Source: an uncultured Pelagibacteraceae bacterium (GTDB lineage: Bacteria > Pseudomonadota > Alphaproteobacteria > Pelagibacterales > Pelagibacteraceae). Taken from it: a DNA stretch of 64,000 nt. Made by a program: the position numbers and the translations under genes. The notes under the pieces are model-generated. The model worked only from the letters and a program-made list of their open reading frames with translations, was not told the DNA's origin and ran no database searches. Positions within the stretch are counted from its first letter, which is position 1; each line of letters opens with the position of its first letter. Shown piece by piece: positions 1 to 10,109 of this stretch. Where the stretch lies: positions 143,376 through 207,375 of the forward strand of contig CACNFY010000001.1 of the NCBI GenBank assembly GCA_902619925.1, given 5' to 3'.

Positions 1-115
1 ACTATTTAAGTATGTAGCAGAGGAAGGATCATCTTTAATAATGGTAACACACGATCATAAACTTGCAAATAAATCAAAAAGAAAAATCAAAATTATAGAT
101 GGTAAAATTTCCTAA
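1..115 (+). CDS. ABC transporter ATP-binding protein, C-terminal end (partial)
   Basis: The window opens inside a coding region whose last 37 residues are readable. They carry the H-loop segment MVTHDHKLA and finish with a short KIIDGKIS tail, the normal C-terminus of LolD/YbbA-type ABC ATPases. The Walker A and signature motifs lie upstream of the window. The stop codon overlaps the start of the permease gene by 17 nt, so the two are very probably the ATPase and permease of one transporter. The gene's start is not visible. Confidence 0.85.
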   Translation, partial: LFKYVAEEGSSLIMVTHDHKLANKSKRKIKIIDGKIS

Positions 116-2636
116 AACTTCAGACTTAAAATTAATATTTAAATATTCAATAAAAGATTTAAGTAGAAATTATTTTAAAATTAAAAGCATTGTCCTAACT
201 TTATTTATTAGTCTTTTTATTCTTAGTGTAATTTTAACTATCGAAGATAGTTTGAAAAAGGAATTAAGAGATAATGCAAGGGAGTTGCTAGGAGGGGATC
301 TTGAGTTAGATTACAACAGATTTCAAGGTGATTTAAATTTAATAAATAAAGTTAAGGACTTCGCAATTGTTTCTGAAATGGTTGAATTTAGCACGATGAT
401 TTCGACCACGAGAAATGAAAAAAATAAAACTTTATTTGTAAGAGTTAAAAGTGTTGATAACAAATACCCATTGTATGGAGATGTTAGTCATGAGCCTCAA
501 GGAGCTTTATCTAGGATCCACAAAGAAAAAAATACAATATTAGTAAATGAAAATATTTTTAATAGTTTAAATTTAAACTTAAATGAAAAAATAAAAATTC
601 AGGATCAAATATTCACTGTTATTGGAGTTATAAAGTCTGTACCAGATGTTAGTGGCTTTGTGGCATTTGGAGATTTTGCTATTGCAGGAAAAAAAACTCT
701 AAATCTTTTAAAATTAAATAATCTAGGCAGTTTTTTAAATTACGAATATAAAGTTAAATTTAAACAAAACGATAATATAAAAACAACAAGAGACAATATA
801 ATTAAAATTTTTAAAAAAGATGATAAAGTTCAAATCAGATACCCAGAAAACTCAGCGAGTGGGCTTAAAAGGGTTATAAATAACTTTTCCCAATTCTTGT
901 CTCTCGTATCAATTAGCGCAATGCTAATAGCAGGTATTGGAATTTCAAATACTTTGCTTTCATTTGTAAACAAGAATAATATGTCTATAGCTGTCAAAAA
1001 AGCATTGGGATTTAATTCGAGTATTATTAAATCTATTTATTATGTTCAATTATTAATTTTACTTATTGTTGTTTGCATATGTGCATATGTATCTAGTTTT
1101 TTTTTAGTTCCAATTGTCGGTTTTTATTTAAGTGAAAATCTTGGTCTAAATATCGAATCTATCTTTTCGTTTTTAAATTTTACAAGAATTTTTTTGGTAG
1201 GACTACTAGTGCTTGCCATTTTTTCTATACCAACAATCAATGCCATAGAACAAGTAAAAGCATCAAGTTTATTTAGAAATGTATTCCAAAGTTTAAAATT
1301 TAAATATACAAAAAAGTCATCTGTTATAAGCTTAATATTTTTATCAATACTAATCTCGATTTTTATATTTGGCTCTGACAAACCTATTATTAGTCTGGCA
1401 TATTTTGGTGCTTTTTTTATTTGTTTGTCTATATTTTTTTTATTATCTAAAGTAATCATATTATTTTTAAATAAATTTAAAAATCATCCTAATATTTCTT
1501 TTAAAGTCAGTATAAAAAATATTACTCAATCTAAAGGTATTACCCCAATAACCATTATGTCATTAGGGTTAGGTGTAACATTACTATTTACTTTAGCATT
1601 GGTAGGAGAAAATTTTAAACGAGAAGTTTCTAAGTCTATACCAGAAATTGCTCCAGATTTTTTCTTCATTGGTATACAAAATAATGAACGTGAAATTTTT
1701 TTAAGAAAAATTAAACAAATGGACAACAACGCTAATGTTGAGGTCGTTCCAATCGTCTCTCATGCATTAGAGAAAATTAATGGTATTGATCCGAAAACTT
1801 ATATATCACCTCAAAATAACAGCTATTGGGTCATTGAAAGTGAGAGAAGATCATCATGGGCTGATGAAATTCCAGTGGATAATCCTCTAACTGAGGGTGT
1901 TTGGTGGGATTTAACTCAGCCAGATAAATTGCAAATATCTTTAGATGCTCAAGTAGCTAGAGATTTTAATGTAAAATTGGGAGATATTTTTACTCTTAAC
2001 ATTTATGGAAAAAAGATAGAAGGTGAAGTCAAAAATTTTAGAGCTGTTGACTACCGTGACCTGTCAATAAACTTTGCAATGTTATTTAATCCACAATTTA
2101 CAAGCAATATACCTCATGAATATTTGGCTACTGCTAAGTTTTCAAATCAAAATAAATTTGAAGAGACAAAATTATTAACTGCATTACCAAGTTTATCGAT
2201 AATTAAAATAAAAGATTACTTATCAAAAGTAACAAATGTATTAAATAAAGTATTTGTTGCAGTAATATTAATTTCTTCAATCACAATAATTATTGGTTTA
2301 ATTGTAATTTCTAGTGCTGTAATTGTTCAGGGAAAAACTAAAGAGTTTCAAAATTTAATTTTTAAAATATTAGGTTTTTCAAGAAAAGAAGTGATAATTT
2401 CTGTTATTATTGAATTTTTATTAGTCTTCTCCTCAATAATTTTAATAGCAATTATATTTGCAATTATTGGGTCTTATTATGTAATAGAAGAAATTTTTAA
2501 TTTAACTTGGGGACTAAATTTAAATTTGATTATAAATATTGGTTTAGGCATAGGCGCAATTACTTTAGTTTTAATAATGTTCACAAATTATAAATATTTA
2601 AGTCCTAAGGTTTATCCACTTATAAGAAATCAATAA
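99..2636 (+). CDS. ABC transporter permease, FtsX/MacB type (YbbP-like)
   Basis: Large inner-membrane permease of 845 aa. A first membrane helix lies at about residues 31-48. A MacB-like extracytoplasmic domain follows, then an FtsX-type three-helix block (about 268-390) and two more helices (about 408-455). A second extracytoplasmic domain (about 515-720) and a second FtsX block (about 735-840) complete it. This duplicated layout is that of YbbP-family permeases, which work with a LolD-like ATPase. The preceding gene supplies that ATPase and overlaps it by 17 nt. The substrate cannot be told; lipid or lipoprotein extrusion is usual for the family. Confidence 0.85.
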   Translation: MVKFPKTSDLKLIFKYSIKDLSRNYFKIKSIVLTLFISLFILSVILTIEDSLKKELRDNARELLGGDLELDYNRFQGDLNLINKVKDFAIVSEMVEFSTMISTTRNEKNKTLFVRVKSVDNKYPLYGDVSHEPQGALSRIHKEKNTILVNENIFNSLNLNLNEKIKIQDQIFTVIGVIKSVPDVSGFVAFGDFAIAGKKTLNLLKLNNLGSFLNYEYKVKFKQNDNIKTTRDNIIKIFKKDDKVQIRYPENSASGLKRVINNFSQFLSLVSISAMLIAGIGISNTLLSFVNKNNMSIAVKKALGFNSSIIKSIYYVQLLILLIVVCICAYVSSFFLVPIVGFYLSENLGLNIESIFSFLNFTRIFLVGLLVLAIFSIPTINAIEQVKASSLFRNVFQSLKFKYTKKSSVISLIFLSILISIFIFGSDKPIISLAYFGAFFICLSIFFLLSKVIILFLNKFKNHPNISFKVSIKNITQSKGITPITIMSLGLGVTLLFTLALVGENFKREVSKSIPEIAPDFFFIGIQNNEREIFLRKIKQMDNNANVEVVPIVSHALEKINGIDPKTYISPQNNSYWVIESERRSSWADEIPVDNPLTEGVWWDLTQPDKLQISLDAQVARDFNVKLGDIFTLNIYGKKIEGEVKNFRAVDYRDLSINFAMLFNPQFTSNIPHEYLATAKFSNQNKFEETKLLTALPSLSIIKIKDYLSKVTNVLNKVFVAVILISSITIIIGLIVISSAVIVQGKTKEFQNLIFKILGFSRKEVIISVIIEFLLVFSSIILIAIIFAIIGSYYVIEEIFNLTWGLNLNLIINIGLGIGAITLVLIMFTNYKYLSPKVYPLIRNQ

Positions 2637-2644
2637 ATATTATT

Positions 2645-3490
2645 TTATTTTTGTGATCTTTTAAAGCACTCAACAGTATTTTTTAATAAACATGCAATTG
2701 TCATTGGACCAACACCGCCAGGTACAGGAGTTAAAGCGCTTGCAACTTTTGATACTTGATCAAAGTCTACATCACCAACTATACCCTTATCTGTTTTATT
2801 AATTCCAACATCAATTACAATTGCTCCTTTTTTTACCCAATCTCCTTTGACTAGCTCTGGTATACCCACAGCAGCAACTATTATATCTGCTTCAAGACAT
2901 TCAGCTTTTAAATCTGTAGTTTTTGAATGAGTGATAGTTACTGTGCAATTTTCTTTTAATAATAGTTGCGTCATTGGTTTTCCATTTAAGTTAGATCGAC
3001 CAACAATCACGGCCTTCTTACCATTTAGGTTTGGCTCAATTTTTTTTATAAGCAAATAACACCCTAGCGGCGTACAAGGAACTGAACTATCATAACCAGA
3101 TGATAAATTTCCTACATTCATGGGATGAAAACCATCTACATCTTTACTAGGATGAATCGTTTCTATAACTTTTTGTTTATCTATATGTTTAGGAAGAGGT
3201 AGTTGAACTAAAATTCCTGATACAGTATCGTCTTTATTAAGCTCGGTAATTTTTTCCAGAACTGTTTTTTCATCAACTGTGTCTGGATATTTAATTACAT
3301 CTGATTTTAAACCAACTTCAACTGCAGATTTTTCTTTATTACGAACATAAATTTGACTAGGTGTTAAATCGCCAATTAATATTACAGTTAGTCCAGGAAC
3401 ATTATTATATTTAGATTTAAGTTCTGCGACCTCTTTTTTGAGTTCATTTCTTAGTTCGGCAGCAGCTTTTTTTCCATCAATTAATATCAT
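2645..3490 (-). CDS. folD: Bifunctional methylenetetrahydrofolate dehydrogenase / methenyl-THF cyclohydrolase
   Basis: Cytoplasmic one-carbon enzyme of 281 aa, the usual FolD length. It oxidises 5,10-methylene-THF to methenyl-THF with NADP and hydrolyses that to 10-formyl-THF. Visible landmarks are Tyr48 and catalytic Lys52 in YVRNKEK, the QLPLP motif near residue 97, the nucleotide-binding GRSNLNGKP from residue 164, and the signature PGGVGPMT at 257-264. It converges on the ABC permease with only 8 nt between stop codons. It is followed upstream by the YggT gene, 6 nt away, so it probably belongs to the same minus-strand transcript as mscS-hemD-hemC. Confidence 0.97.
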   Translation of the reverse strand: MILIDGKKAAAELRNELKKEVAELKSKYNNVPGLTVILIGDLTPSQIYVRNKEKSAVEVGLKSDVIKYPDTVDEKTVLEKITELNKDDTVSGILVQLPLPKHIDKQKVIETIHPSKDVDGFHPMNVGNLSSGYDSSVPCTPLGCYLLIKKIEPNLNGKKAVIVGRSNLNGKPMTQLLLKENCTVTITHSKTTDLKAECLEADIIVAAVGIPELVKGDWVKKGAIVIDVGINKTDKGIVGDVDFDQVSKVASALTPVPGGVGPMTIACLLKNTVECFKRSQK

Positions 3491-3496
3491 AGATAT

Positions 3497-3787
3497 TTAA
3501 AAAATCATTGGTGCAACGTAAATCTTCATACACATTTCTATAAACCATAGCAACAATAGAAGTATAATTGGAGAGATGTCAAATGCACCCAGGTTTGGTA
3601 AAAAACTTCGAATTTTATTTAAAAAAGGATCTGTCAAACGATAAGTAAATTCCAAAATTGAATATACAAATCTATTTGAAGTATTCAAAACATTAAAAGC
3701 AACTAACCAACTTATAACAACATTTGCAATTACTACGTAGCTATAAAGTTTAATTATTTGAAGGGTTAAATAAAATATTGCAATCAT
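3497..3787 (-). CDS. YggT family membrane protein
   Basis: Small integral membrane protein of 96 aa with two hydrophobic segments (about 5-30 and 70-92) separated by the family signature around LTDPFLNKIRSFLPNLGAFD. YggT proteins are widespread but biochemically poorly defined; links to osmotic stress and division have been suggested. The start codon overlaps the stop of the neighbouring MscS-type gene by 4 nt, which indicates translational coupling and fits a membrane or osmotic role. A second YggT-like protein occurs near 13 kb. Confidence 0.85.
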   Translation of the reverse strand: MIAIFYLTLQIIKLYSYVVIANVVISWLVAFNVLNTSNRFVYSILEFTYRLTDPFLNKIRSFLPNLGAFDISPIILLLLLWFIEMCMKIYVAPMIF

Positions 3788-4869
3788 TTTTTCTCGACAT
3801 AAATTGATTGACTTGGAAAAGCGAAAGAAGCCTTATGTACTTCTACAATCTCTTTAATTGACAGTGCTAATCTTTCTTTAACTTTAAGATATTCACTCCA
3901 TCTATTTGTTTTAGTAAAACATCTTACATACATATCAATTGAACTGTCTGCAAATTTATCAACTCTTACAGACACACCTATTGAAGTATTAAAATCTTCA
4001 TGATTGTTTATATAGTGCTCAATTTTATCCCTTATTTTTTTTAACTGATCAATTGTTGTATCGTACTGCAGTGTTATGGTCCAACTAATCAACCAATTAG
4101 TTTTTTGACTTACATTAATTACAGCATTTTCAGCAAACTGAAAATTTGGAATTATTGCTAAAGATTTATCAAACTTTCTAATTACTGTTGATCTAAAACC
4201 AATTCTTTCAACTATGCCCTCAATAATTCCTTCTACTATAATCCAATCTCCAATTTTAAACCTCTTTTCAACTAAAACTAATATACCTGAAATAAGATTT
4301 TTAAATAAGTCTTGAGCACCAAGTGCTACCGCTACACCAAATAAACCAAGGCCTGCAATAATTGGACCAATCTTAATACCCCACAATTCAAGTACTGCCG
4401 CAGCTCCTAAAATAAAAATTAAAATTTTTATTGATTTAATAATCCAACCTATTAACTCTCTTGTAAGCAGTCTATCTAGACCGCTAAGAATATAAGAAAT
4501 TGGTTCTATAATTTGATGAATTGTCCAAAATAATAATATTGTAATCAAAGTTCTGTTTACATTGTCTACAAATGATCTAGTATCTTCTGCAAAGGTTATA
4601 TAATAACTAGCAAAAAAGAAACCAAGAACTATAGGTAAAAACTTTGCTGGACCATCCATAGCTTTTACAAAAGTGTCGTCTAATTTGTTAGTTGTTCTTT
4701 TTGAAATGATCTCTAGCTTTCTAATTATCAATTTACTTATTAAACCTCTAAATACTAAAAAAATAAAAAATATACCAAGACCTATTAAAATTTGTACAAA
4801 GTCGACACCTATTATTCCTTTGTTCCAAACAGAAAAAAACAGTTCTTTAAAATTCTCAAAAATTTTCAT
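3784..4869 (-). CDS. Mechanosensitive ion channel, MscS family
   Basis: Inner-membrane channel of 361 aa. Several N-terminal helices lie at about 20-40, 75-95, 105-125 and 140-165. They lead into the conserved pore helix and beta domain at about 175-240 (GLGLFGVAVALGAQD, then KNLISG and FKIGDWI). The C-terminal part is the cytoplasmic cage. These channels open when membrane tension rises and release small solutes after osmotic downshift. The gene sits 2 nt from hemD and overlaps the YggT gene by 4 nt. Confidence 0.92.
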   Translation of the reverse strand: MKIFENFKELFFSVWNKGIIGVDFVQILIGLGIFFIFLVFRGLISKLIIRKLEIISKRTTNKLDDTFVKAMDGPAKFLPIVLGFFFASYYITFAEDTRSFVDNVNRTLITILLFWTIHQIIEPISYILSGLDRLLTRELIGWIIKSIKILIFILGAAAVLELWGIKIGPIIAGLGLFGVAVALGAQDLFKNLISGILVLVEKRFKIGDWIIVEGIIEGIVERIGFRSTVIRKFDKSLAIIPNFQFAENAVINVSQKTNWLISWTITLQYDTTIDQLKKIRDKIEHYINNHEDFNTSIGVSVRVDKFADSSIDMYVRCFTKTNRWSEYLKVKERLALSIKEIVEVHKASFAFPSQSIYVEKK

Positions 4870-4871
4870 AA

Positions 4872-5570
4872 TTAAATTTTATATAGTAAAAATTCTTCCT
4901 CTCCAGGATTAAATAAAAATATTTTTTTCCATTTTATCTCATTTAAAACTGAAGATGTTTTTTCACCCAAGCACATTAAGTTAGTATTCATCCAATAGTC
5001 AATAAGTTCATATTTTTTAATAATTTTGAGTAAGCTTTTTGCACTATTTTGAGAGTATACATATATGATATTTGGCATATTTTTTTTTAACTGATCAATG
5101 AATTTTAGTTCTAATTCAGTAATGTGCTCTACTTTATAATTTACAATTCTTTCAACTTGATAATCTTCATCAATCAATTGTTTGTGAAGATTTGTAGTTA
5201 TTAATTCTCCACTTACATAAAGTAACTTACCTTTTTTTTTATTATAATTTTGAATTATGATTTCTTTGAGATTGTGAACATTTCCATCGGCCGCATAAAC
5301 ATTTTGAAAACCTTTGTTCAAGGCCTCCTTTTCTGTAGCCGAACCTACGCAAAAACAATATATAGATTTGTTAAGTTTTTTTGTATCAAGAAATTTAACA
5401 GAATTTGCACTAGTAAATATTATCCCAGCAAATTCAAGCAAACTTATATTTTTTATTTCTTGTTTTATTATTTTAATTACTGGTAAATGAGACACATCAT
5501 AACCCAATGATTTAAATTTAATTATTAATTCTTTCGAATCCTCCAAGGGTCTTGTTAGCATTATGTGCAT
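4872..5570 (-). CDS. hemD: Uroporphyrinogen-III synthase
   Basis: Protein of 232 aa that fits HemD: an opening LTRPLEDSKELIIKFKS, a mid-protein IIFTSANSVKF segment, and a later YSQNSAKSLLK segment. The enzyme closes hydroxymethylbilane into uroporphyrinogen III in the cytoplasm. HemD sequences diverge strongly, so the identification leans on these two segments and on the position directly after hemC (1 nt gap). Downstream steps hemE, hemH and hemJ are found at 38-40 kb. Confidence 0.9.
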   Translation of the reverse strand: MHIMLTRPLEDSKELIIKFKSLGYDVSHLPVIKIIKQEIKNISLLEFAGIIFTSANSVKFLDTKKLNKSIYCFCVGSATEKEALNKGFQNVYAADGNVHNLKEIIIQNYNKKKGKLLYVSGELITTNLHKQLIDEDYQVERIVNYKVEHITELELKFIDQLKKNMPNIIYVYSQNSAKSLLKIIKKYELIDYWMNTNLMCLGEKTSSVLNEIKWKKIFLFNPGEEEFLLYKI

Positions 5571-5571
5571 T

Positions 5572-6483
5572 TTATTTTTTATAATTCCCCTGAGATTCCT
5601 CTTTAAGTTTTTTTCCTACCTCTTCGCCAGCCATATAAAAATCTGATAAATTTTTGCTAGTTTCATAAAAATATCTTCTACTTCCATCAATAGAAAATAA
5701 TTCTCCTGATAAATGTATTTTATCATCAACAATTTTTGATGTTGCACCAACTGCAGTTTCGCAATCCCCATCCAATACTTTGAGCACTTCTCTCTCAGCT
5801 TTTACACACATACTTGTTTTCTCATGATTAATTTTATTTAGTAATTCTATTATATCTGTATCATCTTTTCGACACTGTACTGCAATTGTCCCTTGTCCAG
5901 CACTTGGTATTAATTCGTTATTGGAAAACTCTTGAGTGATTTCTTTATCCAAATTTAAAGAACTTAAGCCTGCCTTTGCAAGAATTATAGCATCGTATTC
6001 ACCATTTTTTAATTTTCTTATTCTTGTATCAACATTCCCTCTAATAAGTTTAAAGTTTAAATCTTTTCTTATTCTTTTTAATTGAAATTCTCTACGAAAC
6101 GAAGAAGTACCAACAATAGATCCTGGAACTAAATCGCTCAACTTTTTATTAGAATTGCTTATCATCACTTCATTAGAATCATTTCTTTTTAAAAAACAAT
6201 TTGTTATCAAACCCTCAGTATCAAAAGATGGTAGATCTTTAAGAGCATGCACAGCTAAATCAATATTTTTATTTAAAAGTTCATTTTCAATATTTTTTGA
6301 AAACAAACCTTTTCCACCTAATTCGCTCAATCTTACATCTAACTTATTATCTCCGGTGGTATTTATTTCTTTAATGATAATTTCATCATCATAATTCTTT
6401 GAGATTTCATTTTTGACTTTATTTGCATAGATTAATGCCAATTTACTAGCTCTGGATCCAATAAAAAGTTTATTTTTTTTCAT
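5572..6483 (-). CDS. hemC: Porphobilinogen deaminase (hydroxymethylbilane synthase)
   Basis: Enzyme of 303 aa that joins four porphobilinogens into hydroxymethylbilane. Asp83 in HALKDLP matches the catalytic aspartate, and Cys241 in LDGDCETAVGA matches the cysteine that carries the dipyrromethane cofactor. The GTSSFRR segment near 125 binds the growing chain. It is the first gene of a minus-strand cluster (hemC-hemD-mscS-yggT-folD) and diverges from tsaD across 35 bp, an arrangement common in alphaproteobacteria. Confidence 0.97.
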   Translation of the reverse strand: MKKNKLFIGSRASKLALIYANKVKNEISKNYDDEIIIKEINTTGDNKLDVRLSELGGKGLFSKNIENELLNKNIDLAVHALKDLPSFDTEGLITNCFLKRNDSNEVMISNSNKKLSDLVPGSIVGTSSFRREFQLKRIRKDLNFKLIRGNVDTRIRKLKNGEYDAIILAKAGLSSLNLDKEITQEFSNNELIPSAGQGTIAVQCRKDDTDIIELLNKINHEKTSMCVKAEREVLKVLDGDCETAVGATSKIVDDKIHLSGELFSIDGSRRYFYETSKNLSDFYMAGEEVGKKLKEESQGNYKK

Positions 6484-6518
6484 AAAATTCTTTATATTGC
6501 ATAGTTATAGTTTAATCG

Positions 6519-7610
6519 TTGAATAAAAAAAAAATTATGTTGAAAAAACCTTTGATTTTGGGAATAGAAACGAGTTGCGACGAGACTGCAGCATCAATAA
6601 TTCAAGATGATGTATCTGGAGTTCCAAAAATCCTATCAAATATTATATCTAGCCAGTTTGATGTTCATAAAAAATTTGGAGGAGTTGTTCCTGATTTAGC
6701 AGCAAGAGCACATGTAGAAAAAATTGATTTTATTGTTAAAGAGGCTTTATTTAAAGGTAAAAAAAGTATCAATGAAATCGATGCAATAGCTGCAACTGCG
6801 GGGCCAGGTTTAATAGTATGTTTAACTGTTGGTTTAAATTTTGGTAAAGCATTATCACTATGTTTGCAAAAACCATTTATTGGGGTTAATCATTTAGAGG
6901 GACACGCACTTAGTCCTAAGTTGCATACAAATTTAGACTATCCTTACTTATTATTGTTAATTTCAGGAGGTCACTCTCAGTTTTTAAGCGTAAGTGGTCT
7001 CGGAAATTATAAAAGACTCGGAACAACTATTGATGATGCTTTAGGCGAGGCTTTTGATAAAACCGCAAAAATTTTAGGTATCGAATTTCCTGGCGGTCCT
7101 ATGATTGAGGTTCTTGCTAAGAAAGGAGATCCAAACAAGTTTAATTTACCAATGCCCATAATAAATAGAGGAGGTTGTAATTTTTCTTTTGCAGGATTAA
7201 AAACAGCGGTCGTAAGGTTTTCAAAAGAATTAAAATCCGATCAAGACAAGTTTGATCTTGCTGCATCTTTTCAACAAACTATTGAAAAAATTATTTTTAA
7301 AAAAACCCAAGTTGCATTTGCTGAATACATAAAAATAAATGGAGATGTAAATAAAAAACTTGTTGTTGCAGGAGGAGTCGCTGCTAACAAATGTATTAGA
7401 AAATGTATTGAAAAAGTATGTGAAAAAAATAGATTTGAAGTTTATTTTCCACAACAGGATCTATGTGGAGATAACGCAGCTATGATTGCAATGGTTGGTC
7501 TTGAGAAATACAAAAAAAAACAATTTGATAAGCATGATTTAGAAGCTAACCCTAGGTGGCAACTAGATGAGAAGGCAAAATTTTTAAAAGGTGCAGGAGT
7601 AGTTTTGTAA
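6519..7610 (+). CDS. tsaD: tRNA N6-adenosine threonylcarbamoyltransferase
   Basis: Catalytic subunit that transfers the threonylcarbamoyl group to A37 of tRNAs reading ANN codons. Visible motifs are GIETSCDET near residue 15, the metal-binding His125 and His129 in NHLEGH, ISGGHSQ near 148, GEAFDK near 172, and a CGDNAAM segment in the C-terminal third. The protein is 363 aa from the first ATG; a second ATG 18 nt later (codon 7) would give 357 aa and is equally plausible. The stop codon shares one base with the next start (TAATG). Confidence 0.96.
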   Translation: MNKKKIMLKKPLILGIETSCDETAASIIQDDVSGVPKILSNIISSQFDVHKKFGGVVPDLAARAHVEKIDFIVKEALFKGKKSINEIDAIAATAGPGLIVCLTVGLNFGKALSLCLQKPFIGVNHLEGHALSPKLHTNLDYPYLLLLISGGHSQFLSVSGLGNYKRLGTTIDDALGEAFDKTAKILGIEFPGGPMIEVLAKKGDPNKFNLPMPIINRGGCNFSFAGLKTAVVRFSKELKSDQDKFDLAASFQQTIEKIIFKKTQVAFAEYIKINGDVNKKLVVAGGVAANKCIRKCIEKVCEKNRFEVYFPQQDLCGDNAAMIAMVGLEKYKKKQFDKHDLEANPRWQLDEKAKFLKGAGVVL

Positions 7611-8035
7611 TGAATTATTGGTTATTAAAATCAGAACCTGATGTTTGGTCTATTGATCAACAATTTAAATGCGGAAAAAAAGGTGCAGTTTGGGATGGTG
7701 TTAGAAATTATCAAGCAGCTAACAATTTAAAAAAAATGAAAATTGGTGATCTATGTTTTTTTTATCATTCAAATATAGGAAAAGAAATTGTTGGAATTGT
7801 AAAAGTTGTTGAGGAGGCATTTATTGATCCTACAGATAAAAAAAAGAGATTTGTTGCTGTGCGGGTTTGTTTTAAGGAGAAGCTGAAGAACATTGTAACC
7901 CTCAAAAATATCAAGAAAAACAAGGATCTTAATGAATTAGCATTAATTAAACAAAGTAGATTGTCAGTTATGCCTATAGATACTAAAAGCTGGAAAATTA
8001 TTTTGAAGATGGGTAAGATTAAGTATAAAAATTAA
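7610..8035 (+). CDS. EVE domain protein
   Basis: Protein of 141 aa that is essentially one EVE domain (PUA-like fold). It opens with [16 protein letters not shown] and continues with [20 protein letters not shown] and a later [17 protein letters not shown] segment. EVE domains are proposed to bind modified bases in DNA or RNA; no reaction is known for this family. It shares one base with tsaD and ends 1 nt before acs, so it is co-transcribed with both. Confidence 0.9.
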   Translation: MNYWLLKSEPDVWSIDQQFKCGKKGAVWDGVRNYQAANNLKKMKIGDLCFFYHSNIGKEIVGIVKVVEEAFIDPTDKKKRFVAVRVCFKEKLKNIVTLKNIKKNKDLNELALIKQSRLSVMPIDTKSWKIILKMGKIKYKN

Positions 8036-8036
8036 T

Positions 8037-10109
8037 ATGCCAAAAAAAAAGAAGAAGTCTAACAAAAAAGGAAAAGCTAAAAAAAAAACTAAGGCTAAAA
8101 GAAGAGGAAAGATAATTAAATTTAAAAGAAAGAAAAAAATTAAAGCGAAAAAAGGATTAGAAAAAGAAGGTCCGAAAGAAGTTATTTATAAAGTTAAAAC
8201 TGATTGGATAAAAAAAGCCACTGTCAACAAGTCCGAATACGAAAAAAAGTATAAACAATCTCTAAAAGATAACGATGGGTTTTGGAAAAAAGAGGGAAAG
8301 CGTATAACCTGGATCAAACCATATTCGAAAATTAAAGATATCAAATATAGCAAAACTGATGTTCATATTAAATGGTTTTATGATGGAACATTAAATGCAT
8401 CAGCAAATTGTATTGATAGACATTTAAAAAAGAATAAAGACAAAACTGCAATAATTTGGGTTGGTGATGATCCTAAAGTTCAAAAGAAAATTACATATAA
8501 ACAATTACATCAAGAAGTTTCTAAAGCTGCAAATGGTTTAAAAGAATTAGGAGTTAAAAAAGGTGACAGAGTAACGATTTATTTAACTATGATACCGGAG
8601 CTAGCATATACAATGCTCGCATGCGCTAGAATAGGAGCAATACATTCAATAATTTTTGGAGGTTTTTCACCAGATAGCATATCCGGCAGAATAAATGATT
8701 GTAAATCCGATTATGTCATAACTGCTGATGAAGGTATTAGAGGTGGTAAAACTATTCACTTAAAATCAATAACAGATGAAGCCTTAGTAGACTGTCCTAA
8801 CGTAAAAAAATGTATAGTAATTAAAAGAACTGGAAGCAGAATTAATTGGGATGAAAGTAGAGATATTTGGTATCACAAGATGATAAAAAACGCATCTTCA
8901 AATTGTGAACCTGAGGAAATGAGTGCAGAGGATCCACTATTTATTCTTTATACGTCCGGATCTACTGGAAAACCAAAGGGTGTTCTACACACTACAGGTG
9001 GTTATATGGTTTATGCGTCCATGACACATCAATATATTTTTAATTATAAACCAAAAGATATTTACTGGTGTAGTGCTGATATTGGCTGGGTTACAGGTCA
9101 TAGTTATATTATTTATGGTCCATTATCTAATGGAGCTACTACTATTATGTTTGAGGGTATACCTACATATCCAGATAGTTCAAGATGGTGGCAAATTATT
9201 GATAAATATAAAGTGAATATATTTTATACCGCTCCAACTGCAATTAGAGCATTAATGAGAGAGGGAGAAAAACCCGTTAAAAAAACTTCAAGAAAATCAT
9301 TAAAATTGTTAGGTACAGTTGGTGAACCGATAAATCCGGAAGCGTGGCAATGGTATTTTAAAACTGTTGGCGACTCGAGATGTCCTATTGTTGACACCTG
9401 GTGGCAGACTGAAACTGGTGGGATATTAATTAGTCCTCAAACAGGAGCTATTGATTTGAAACCTGGTTCTGCAACAAAACCATTTTATGGTATCAAGCCT
9501 GTTATAGTAGACAAAAATGGAAAAGTGCTGAAAGGTGAAGCTCAAGGAAGATTATGTATTGCTCAATCTTGGCCGGGGCAAATGAGAACTGTTTATGGAG
9601 ACCATCAAAGATTTATTGATACTTACTTCTCACAGTTTGATGGAAAGTATTTTACTGGAGATGGCTGTAGAAGAGACAAAGATGGCTACTATTGGATAAC
9701 AGGAAGAGTAGATGATGTGATAATAGTTTCTGGGCATAATTTAGGAACTGCTGAGATTGAAAGCGCATTTGTTGCACATCCTAAGGTGGCTGAAGCTGCA
9801 GTTGTAGGATATCCGCATGATATAAAAGGTAACGGATTGTATTGTTATGTAACTCTTAATGTTGGAGAGGAACCAAATGGAGAGCTTGAAAGAGATTTAA
9901 AATTATGGGTCCGAAAACAAATTGGACCTATAGCAACTCCAGATTTAATTCACTTCTCACCCGGACTTCCTAAAACAAGGTCTGGAAAAATAATGAGAAG
10001 GATATTAAGAAAAATTGCAGCAAATGAACATGATCAACTTGGTGATACAACTACGCTTGCAGACCCTTCAGTCGTTAAGAGTCTGGTTAACGAAAGAAAA
10101 AATATTTAA
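8037..10109 (+). CDS. acs: Acetyl-CoA synthetase with lysine-rich N-terminal extension
   Basis: AMP-forming acetate:CoA ligase of 690 aa. Motifs are [11 protein letters not shown] at 305-315 (ATP phosphate loop), WWQTETGG, and near the C-terminus [11 protein letters not shown], whose SGK lysine is the catalytic and acetylation-regulated residue. The catalytic body starts near residue 60 ([17 protein letters not shown]). Residues 2-45 form an extra tail made almost only of Lys and Arg. No ATG occurs between codon 1 and Met185, so the tail must be translated if this start is right. The gene follows the EVE gene by 1 nt and lies close to an acetate-type symporter. Confidence 0.96.
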   Translation: MPKKKKKSNKKGKAKKKTKAKRRGKIIKFKRKKKIKAKKGLEKEGPKEVIYKVKTDWIKKATVNKSEYEKKYKQSLKDNDGFWKKEGKRITWIKPYSKIKDIKYSKTDVHIKWFYDGTLNASANCIDRHLKKNKDKTAIIWVGDDPKVQKKITYKQLHQEVSKAANGLKELGVKKGDRVTIYLTMIPELAYTMLACARIGAIHSIIFGGFSPDSISGRINDCKSDYVITADEGIRGGKTIHLKSITDEALVDCPNVKKCIVIKRTGSRINWDESRDIWYHKMIKNASSNCEPEEMSAEDPLFILYTSGSTGKPKGVLHTTGGYMVYASMTHQYIFNYKPKDIYWCSADIGWVTGHSYIIYGPLSNGATTIMFEGIPTYPDSSRWWQIIDKYKVNIFYTAPTAIRALMREGEKPVKKTSRKSLKLLGTVGEPINPEAWQWYFKTVGDSRCPIVDTWWQTETGGILISPQTGAIDLKPGSATKPFYGIKPVIVDKNGKVLKGEAQGRLCIAQSWPGQMRTVYGDHQRFIDTYFSQFDGKYFTGDGCRRDKDGYYWITGRVDDVIIVSGHNLGTAEIESAFVAHPKVAEAAVVGYPHDIKGNGLYCYVTLNVGEEPNGELERDLKLWVRKQIGPIATPDLIHFSPGLPKTRSGKIMRRILRKIAANEHDQLGDTTTLADPSVVKSLVNERKNI

